From Strigops habroptila (Eukaryota > Chordata > Aves > Psittaciformes > Psittacidae), in assembly GCF_004027225.2 (NCBI RefSeq), contig NC_044291.2, forward strand, positions 10,028,707-10,092,706: a DNA stretch of 64,000 bases, in the 5' to 3' direction. Under the pieces are notes generated by a model. That model had not been told where the DNA came from, searched no databases, and saw only the letters and a program-made list of their open reading frames with translations. Shown here one piece after another: positions 56,201 to 64,000 of this stretch. Both the position numbers and the translations under genes were made by a program. Numbering within the stretch: position 1 is the first letter of the stretch; each line of letters starts with the position of its first letter.

Positions 56201-59200
56201 GTGCTTTGCTGACCTGCCCGCTGGGAACATCAACAAAAACATCAAAGCAGATGCACATCACATCAAGAGCCTGGAGAAGGCTCCTGGGTGATAAAGAGCC
56301 CCCATGGCACTGGGAAGAGCAATGACCCAACTCAAACAGATCTGAGGAGCTCCTTTCCCTGGGGAAGGCTGGTGCCGCGGAGGCACAAAGTGCTGCTAGA
56401 AACTGCTGACCTTGCAGTTCACTCGCTGTTGCCTTCAGCACTTGAGCACAGCAACAGGCGCTCTGCTGGATGCCCTCTGCAATGTAACTTGATCCAGGCT
56501 GCACAGTCACTAATCAATCTGGGATAAAGCAAAACACTCCTTTTTTTCACTGGAATGAGCCCAAATATGCACAATAACAGATCCCACTCTGAGCTATTAC
56601 AAACTACAGCACTTCAGAGAGAGTTTTGCATCTCACATCGCAGAGGGAGAATACTTCTGCCATACCATCATCGCTTCTCAAATTGTGTATTTGAGAGACT
56701 TCCTAATGACCTCATAGCAGCACATGTGACCAGTAAGTCATCTCCTCAAAGGACTCGGAATAACATCAACAGACCCTGTTTTGGTCTTGCACAGAACAGC
56801 TTTCCGCAGCACGAGCAGGTTTCCACACGGCGAGGGGGCAGAACCAGCTCAGGCAGGGCTGGCACTGTTAGAGTTCCTCCAACAGATTGTGTTTGGCTTT
56901 GAAAAGATCAGTCCAATTAACAGAGACCAAATTCCATAGACAAATTTAGACACAAAAGCTTGTTTATGCCAGTGCAGGACAATTTGGCTGTTTAAGGCAT
57001 CGATACGGGATTGTGATCCCCAAAGTATTGCAAAAGCATTCTAGGAAGAATTAAGAGGTGGTCTTCCAAAATAATAATGCCTACAAAGTGTTTCAACGGG
57101 CTTAAAAGCAGCGTTTTTTCTTCCACTGCTTAAAAATAACCTGCTGTGCTGAGCAGCAAAGCAGAATTATGAAATTTGGGGTGAAGAACTGATGAGCTGA
57201 TCACACTGACATTGGGAAGTTGCCTTTTGCTGTCCCAGAGCCACTGGAGAAATAAATGAACACACACTGATGCTAAGGTGAAGGCAACCAAACAGCTCAA
57301 GATAGACAGCAGCAGCACATCAGGCTGCTCCAGCAACACCACCAGACACCCTGGTCCTTCTGCAGTGGCTCTAGGCCATGGTCCTTCTGCTCCTCTCCTA
57401 GCCCAGCTATGGCAGCACCTCTACCTGCCTTCATCCCAGAAGGCCACAGCAGGACCCAGTGATCCTGGTAAGCACCAATGTCTCATGTCAGATAAGACCA
57501 GGACATCACCTGAACGGCCTTTGGCTATGCAGGGACAAGAGAGTTGAAGAGCACAGGACAGTCCCATGAAGAAGGCTGGACCTGTACAACATTCAAGCTC
57601 TTTATTCCTTCATTGAGAGGAGGTGACAGCCAGCTCCCGCTTCCACCTTTCCAGGAACTTGTGATACAACACAGAAGCCTGCTCGGAAAGTGCTCTGTTT
57701 ACACCTCACACCCCTCTTCTGTCCTTACCCGCGTTGTGAGAACGTGTTCACTCCCACCCTAGCCCAGCTGAAACATCTGCTCAGCCTAGGTCTGCTGGTA
57801 TCATCCTTCCACTGCAAAGAAACCCACTTCCAGCCATAAACCTGGGAGAAGGTGGAAGCAGGGCAGAGTTTGGCGTGGTGGGGAAGGCAAGTTTAGGATG
57901 CCTGTGGCATCCTCTGAGAACTACTGACCAACCACCCCTCCATACAAGGTACTGACTAGAGTTATTCTGCAGGGTAACAAAAGGCTCAGAGGTAACAAGA
58001 TAGAGCATGTGGTGACATATACAGACACCCGATGCAGAACAACCCCCTCCCAACCAGTGTAAGATACAATGTGGCACAAGGGCAGTATTCATCCCGCACC
58101 ACACACCTCCCACCCCATGCCAAGGAAGCCTGTCCTCTGAAGAGAGAGGAAAGTCCTCAAGAGGACAAATACCACAGCATATGGTGTCTCCTCGACCCCT
58201 CAATGACTTCCTACATCACCAGAACAAGCACAACCTCTGGTCCAGCCATGGGACAGTACATCCTCATGCCCCCAGCAGATACAGCTCTGCAGCTGAGCCA
58301 AGCTGCTTGTTTCTGGGCACACTGTAGCTGCTCAGTGATGCCCTGTCACACCAGGACACGGGAGCAGAGGAGGCCTCAGCACTGCTTTGCCACCACGGTT
58401 CCCTCCCCCAGGGATGTGAATGGCTGGAGAGGTGGCAATGGAGGAACAACTCCTCCTCCCCAGCCCCCCAAATCTCACTCAGAGCTTTAATACTACCAGG
58501 GAAGACCCAAACAGCAGCCTCCTATTTGCTTTGTCTTTTAAACAACATGGTCCTGAGCTGCTCCATTCTGGGCTGCCTCAGAGATGGGGATGAGAGTATA
58601 GGGAAGGCAAGTGGTACATATACGCCCAGGCCAGAACAAGTGGAGCGAGATGAGTTTAGCTTTAGCTGCTGTAATGACAAAGCCCCAGTGAACACATCAT
58701 CCAGCCGAGGAGTGAACTCCTGGCACAGAGCAGCTCTCAGCAAGGACACACTTGTAAACACTCTCCCTGGCCATCTTTGCTGACACAAGTGAGAGAAAGG
58801 GGCAGAGAAACCATTATCTGCAAACAGACATCCCTCCCTATCCCTGGACACTGCGACCAGCCCAAGCAGGACGCTTCCAGCCTCTCTGCCTTGCTCTTGT
58901 CTGCACCATGAGCCAACTACCCTCTGGTGTCTGCAACAGCAAGTGCTGCAGATGAGAACTGCTGCCGCTCCAAGGAAGGGCTCGACTCCCATGAGCTAGT
59001 AAGCCCTTGCTCTGGGCTTCTGACAGCTTATCCCTGTAAGCAGTTGGTATGTTCAGCAGGCACAGGACCTCTTTCAAAGCTGACCTTCTTGAAGCACTAG
59101 ATAGCATCCAGTGTCCCGAGCACTGCCACTGACATGTTCCTCCCCCAGCACTGCAGCAGCCCAGCTCCTTCTGCCCTCCACCGCTATAAGGGGTTTGGAG

Positions 59201-61194
59201 CAAAGGCAGCAGCTCTCAAGTAAGGAGAGCTGTGACAAGCAAAGCTGCCCAGGTCCCAGGCCTGGTGGATCAAAGCTCTGTTACCTCACCCACAGTGATA
59301 CTTCCCCAGGTCTGTTCCTCTCTCCCAGTAGTTTCCCAGATGAACCCACGTTGCCACATTTCACCTCAAACACTACAAGCTGTGGGGACCTGCAAAGACC
59401 AATGTCTGAGTTTTAATTCCAAACCCAGCTCAGAGAAGAGCTACTCAGCTTCTTTCAACTGGAGATTTTATTCCAGAGATATGGAGAATATGAGCAGAAT
59501 GCGAAAGCAAACCATAGGCACTGGCTGTAGGCTTCAGCAAGGAGGAACAGCATGTGGGGAGAGATTGGGCACCAACAGTTTGGTTTTCCCAGCAAAAGAC
59601 ACCAAACGAACCGAACCACAGCAGAGCTCAGCTGTGGCAGCGATGCTGTTACAGCCCCTCTGCCTGCAACACACCCAGACCCTGCAGAAATACCTGGTGT
59701 GGGGAAGAGATGGTGGTAAAACAAGAGCTGATGGTAAAACAAGAGCTGACAGCCCAGGTCAGCCTCTAGCTGCCACCCCTGACCCTGCACAGCAGCTGCT
59801 CCAGGACCCTCTGGCTGTACAACCCCAAACCTGCCCTCTGCCCTTTGGTCAAAGCATGCAGCGAGCAGCTGACAACAGTGGTCACCACATTGCTGCCATT
59901 CCTCAGCAGGGACCATCACCTCCGAGTGACCGGAGGCCTGCAGAAGCCCACGCTCCCAGCCCTTTTGCTGGCACTGGTATGGAAACAAAAGGCAGGAGGA
60001 TGCTCTCGGGCACATGGTTCAGACAGGCAGGATTCCAAAGGGCCCTCTGCATGGCACAGGGAATCTGTAAACCCACCCAAGGACACCGCTGCTGGCTCCA
60101 CACCACCAGCCTCATCTGGCACAGTGGACACTAACAGGAATACAACAGGAAACCTCAGAGCAGAAGGCAGTGCCAAGCAAGATCCCGAGCAGCCCACGGG
60201 AGCTCTCATTCTCAGTGCCAACGAAGGATGTGCATTTCTCCCCATTACATGAGAGGATCCAGAGTCCAGGGATACAGCCAGATTGGAGGCCAGCAACGAG
60301 GCCTTGGCTAGGGAAGCTTCCACCTCCTCAGCAGCTCCTTGCATCTCAGCCATTTCCCTTCCAAGCAAGGCCTCCTGGCCTCAGTAAGCATTAAGGGTGT
60401 TGCAATCTGCAGTTCTGTCTGAGGAAATCCAGCCCAGCCCAGACACAGCAGCAGGCCTCTGCTCTGGCCTGACTACGTGCCATTCATGGACACCCACTGT
60501 GTCCAGAAGCTCGTGGCATTGCCAAATCCAAGTTTACTTCTCAGATGTAGAGAGCTGTTGCGCTCCCATTAATACTCAGGGCAACTCCGATGCGCGCTCC
60601 AACAGGCACACTCATCTCATGACCTGCTGTTCCTTCTGAAAGGACGGCAGCAGACCCTGGGGAAAACCCTCTCCCCGCATTGCAAGGGGCTGAGGAGGGG
60701 CATTCCTTGAGCATGTGTGGCCTCAGCCTGGGCGCAGAGCTGCTCTGCCCCAGCCCACACTCAGCCTCGGGGTGGAGGATGCTCACAGAGCTCATCCTGT
60801 GCCTCCAGACAAACCCAGCTCCGCCTGGGCTAAAACCCATGGCTAATACTGAGGGGAAAACACCCATGTGCTCATTCCAACAATGGGACATGTCCTACAA
60901 GCACTGCTTCACCTGTAATACCCTGTGCAAACATGAGAAAGCCACCTAACAGGGTCCCTGCCTTTTCCTGCAGAAACAGCACTTCAGGTCTGCTCATATT
61001 TCCCACCCTAGCACGGAAAAGACAGAAGGATTCAGATACATTACACGTTACATTATTAGTCCTACTGGGACATTTTCTAACAGTTCACTTAAATGTTTTT
61101 AAACCTGGAGGATGAGGCAATTCAAAGCTAAATGCATAACCCACACTCGAAGGTGGCTCACTAGGTACAACTCTCAACCAAGAGCAAACAGAAG
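56201..61194. other. Unassigned 5-kb interval
   Basis: No supported gene or repeat family. It contains the window's longest stop-free frame (59232-60134, plus, 300 codons), which has no recognisable domain and includes an exact 18-bp tandem repeat. Confidence 0.45.
59714..59749. repeat. Exact 2 x 18-bp tandem repeat
   Basis: TGGTAAAACAAGAGCTGA occurs twice back to back (59714-59731, 59732-59749) without mismatch, which points to a recent duplication. Confidence 0.9.
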
Positions 61195-61352
61195 CTGATC
61201 CCACATGGCACACTGCTCCATTCCTGGATGCTTTCAAGACTTGGCCAGACAAAGCCACGGCTGAGGTGGAGACAGTCCCACATCAAGCAGGAGGTCAGGC
61301 TGAAGACCTCCACATGTCCTTTCCAACCTGTAGTTCCATCATTCTGTGACAG
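61195..61352 (+). mobile_element. Old CR1 LINE 3' fragment
   Basis: Sense diverged CR1 end: GGATGCTTTCAAGACTTGGC, AAGACCTCCACATGTCCTTT and CCAACCTGTAGTTCCATC, ending ATTCTGTGA. Confidence 0.6.
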
Positions 61353-62724
61353 CAAATGAGAAGAGGCAGAATAATTATTGCCAATAGCTTCATGAAAGAT
61401 ACACATCGAGTTTCTCTGAAGAAATCTTTCTAGATTGTATCATCAAAACCTTGGTTAAAGATGTCAGCACTGACGTGACCAGGGCTAATTCTGTATGGAC
61501 AGAGACAGTGAAGTACCAGTCTCTGTGCCTTTGTCTCAAACAGGTCTCAAACTGGGTCAGTGCACTGCGTCACACTGTCCTTGCATGAATTAACACCCAC
61601 CATAAGCGATTTCTTTTTGGCATTTAACTTCAGCTGTGTATTCAAACACAAAAGCTTCCAATAATTCCAAGAATACAGGTTAAAAGCAAGACAGCCAATA
61701 GCTCTCCTGACATTAGAAGCAACGAGAAAAATCATTTCCCACTCTAAGTCTTTCCTCTAGGGAGGTCTCAGAAGCACTGCTGCTATTTGGTGTCCTTCCA
61801 GTGCTGGGAGGAGGCCAGAAAATGCTGTAGCAGAGACTGAACCACATCTAACCCCTGGTGGGTTCAGTCCTCAGGATGAAGGCAGCATGTCGTCTACATG
61901 AGGTGCTCTGTCTGGAGGGTGATGGGGAAGCAGAAGCAGGAACTGAGATTAAAGAGGGCTGTTGGCCACCAGAGAAACTGCCACCAGTGCTGTTCCTCCC
62001 AGCCCATGGCGCTGACCAGCAACACTCTTTGCCAGAGTAAAGCCCCGTTCAGCTTGTCCCAAAACACGAAAGAAAAGACATGATTGCTGCTAGCTATGTA
62101 TGTAGATGGATGGAGGCAAAGGGAAGGACTCTTTGGGAAGTTGGGTTGTTTGACTAATACCCATGGCAAATGCAAAACACATGCACTTAAACAGAAAGCC
62201 CATGAGATGAATTTGCAGCATTGGGACCCTTGTCCAGGGAAACAAGGAGGGAGCTCACTGCATGCTCTGCTGAATCACAGTGCACATGGCCAACACCTCA
62301 TCCCAAACAACAACATGGCTCACGCTGCACATGTTCTCACAAGCAGCCCCAGCGCAGCTCCACTAGAGACACAGAACTGGAAGATAAACATCCCTGGAAG
62401 ATCACATTACCCAGCCTGAATGTGGGAGAGCTTGTCAGGAACAGCAGAAACAGCCTGAGCTTAGTGAAAAGCACCCATTATAGGCTGACATTTTCATATT
62501 GAGTAATACTCCAGCTATTTCTGCTACAGCATATTACTGTTTTTGTTTTACCTTTGGACAGGCAGAAACCGATGAGCACAAGTGAAATAACAGTAGTGAT
62601 ACACATGGACAACAAAACCTGACTCTTGGCGAGTTTAACTCTCCATAAGAAGGCAACATGAAGGCTGATGCCACTACCAAAGGACTGATGACAGTACCAA
62701 AGGATACATGCAACGAAAAAATGT
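61353..62724. other. Unassigned 1.4-kb interval
   Basis: Nothing recognised. Confidence 0.5.
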
Positions 62725-63225
62725 CCAGATTCATAGAATCAACCAGGTTGGAAAAGACCTTTAAGCTCATCAAGTCCAACCATTCCCCAGCACTGCCAAG
62801 GCCACCACTAACCCATGGCACTGAGGGCCTCGGCTACACGGGGTGTGAACACTTGCAGGGACGGTGACTCCAGCACTGCCCTGGGCAGCCTGTTCCAATG
62901 CCTGAGCACCCTCTGGGGAAGGAATTGTTCCTCATCTCCATCTAAACCTGCCCTGGTGCAGCTTGAGGCTGTTTCCTCTTGTCCCATCCCTTGTTCCTTG
63001 GGAGCAGAGACCAGCCCCCTCCTGGCTCCATCCTCCTGTCAGGCAGCTGGAGAGAGCGATAAGGTCCCCCCGAGCCTTCTCTTCTCCAGACTAAACCCCC
63101 CAGGTCCCTCAGCCGTTCCTCATCACACTTGTGCCCCAGGCCCTGCACCAGCTCCGGTGCCCTTCTCCGGCCCCGCTCCAGCACCTCAATGTCTCTCTTG
63201 TAGTGAAGGGCCCAGAGCTGAATTC
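62725..63225 (-). mobile_element. CR1 LINE fragment, subfamily A, close relative of 17130-17690
   Basis: Reverse-oriented, about 500 bp. It starts TTCATAGAATCAACCAGG and runs through the same blocks as the intron-11 copy with few differences by eye. Confidence 0.87.
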
Positions 63226-64000
63226 TCATCCTTCAAGAAAAGAGCTGCAAACACCATGTGCTCTGCAGGCTCTGTCTCTGTAATTGCTCATTCTTCAGCA
63301 GCTCTTCGTTACTGATGGGTGGGACATTTTTACACCTTAAATGTTATTCCCAGAGAAACTGAACTTCACATCTCTTTTTCACTGCAGAAATTCATCTGGT
63401 TGGAAGAAAATACCCCACCCTATTCTTCTGGCCTCCAAACTGCAGCTGGCAGACTCAGGACATGGGACAGTCCTGGGGAAGAAACACAACTGTTTACTTT
63501 GTTTGCCTGTCCCTCCTCTTGCGCTCTGCCCTCCCTTCCATCCCCCATGGCACGTATGAGCTGATCATCTCCCAGCATCTCCTGACAGGAGCTGACTTGT
63601 TTCAGGTTCATCAGGCACCAGAGCTCTGCGCTGCAGAGCCTCACAGACAAATTTGGGCACAGTACCCAAACATCAAGAAAGGGAAGTCAAATCAGGTCAG
63701 GAGAGCATCATCCATGCTGGGAACCCTTCCAAGCAAACACCCAGAGAGCTGCTGCATTAGGACCAGACAGGCCCCACATCCAAATTTTGGAACAACTCCA
63801 CCCAGTTTAATTCCTTGGTCATGCATTCTGCAAGCATTAGTTCTGAGTGGGCTGGGGTTTTAACAGCTCCATACTTGAAGCTTCATGGACAAAACAAGGT
63901 TTAGGCAGCGCTCTTCAGAGTACAGATCATCACCTCCCATGTGTATGCGCTGCTCAACCCAGCCGGTGGCCTTGAGACACATCAGCCCATGTCCAGGGGG
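63226..64000. other. Right edge, unassigned
   Basis: No gene or repeat recognised in the last 775 bp. Confidence 0.5.

Overview
The window is avian nuclear DNA. At least 22 CR1 LINE fragments of several ages are scattered on both strands, there is one avian endogenous-retrovirus solo LTR with an exact target-site duplication, and the coding sequence is split into short GT-AG exons with introns of 0.2-4 kb. It holds no bacterial-type operon, CRISPR array, rRNA or recognisable tRNA.

The main gene lies on the minus strand. It is a complete discoidin-domain receptor tyrosine kinase with sixteen coding exons, start ATG at 42786 and stop TGA at 9970-9972. The joined frame is 2,622 nt (873 residues). 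Phases agree at every junction and there is no internal stop. Domains in order are signal peptide, discoidin (collagen-binding) domain, discoidin-like domain, stalk, one membrane helix, juxtamembrane region and tyrosine kinase with all catalytic motifs. The sequence resembles DDR2 most, but it carries DDR1-type phosphotyrosine motifs (NPTY and SGDYAEP). I therefore call it the third vertebrate paralogue, DDR2-like. A 5' UTR splice acceptor at 42861-42863 implies one or more non-coding first exons upstream, not securely located; a CpG-richer stretch near 55.1-55.4 kb is only a weak candidate. The 3' UTR probably ends at one of three candidate poly(A) signals between 7.7 and 9.6 kb.

Downstream on the same strand, two exons (2703-2896 and 280-563) belong to a ciliary microtubule inner protein of the CIMIP2A (FAM166A) family. 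That gene continues past the left edge, and its N-terminal exon was not found. Its intron carries the solo LTR.

The most unusual structure is in intron 10 of the receptor gene (20712-20790). It is a gapless 79-bp, roughly 80% identical copy of part of kinase exon 13, still open in the homologous frame and placed upstream of exon 11. It is the relic of an old internal duplication. Other points are a start-stop plus a 12-residue uORF before the main ATG, a 60-bp tandem duplication in intron 13, and two closely similar CR1 copies 45 kb apart.

The right third (about 42.9-64 kb) has CR1 pieces and chance ORFs but no gene I can support. It is probably the 5' non-coding intron and upstream flank of the receptor gene.
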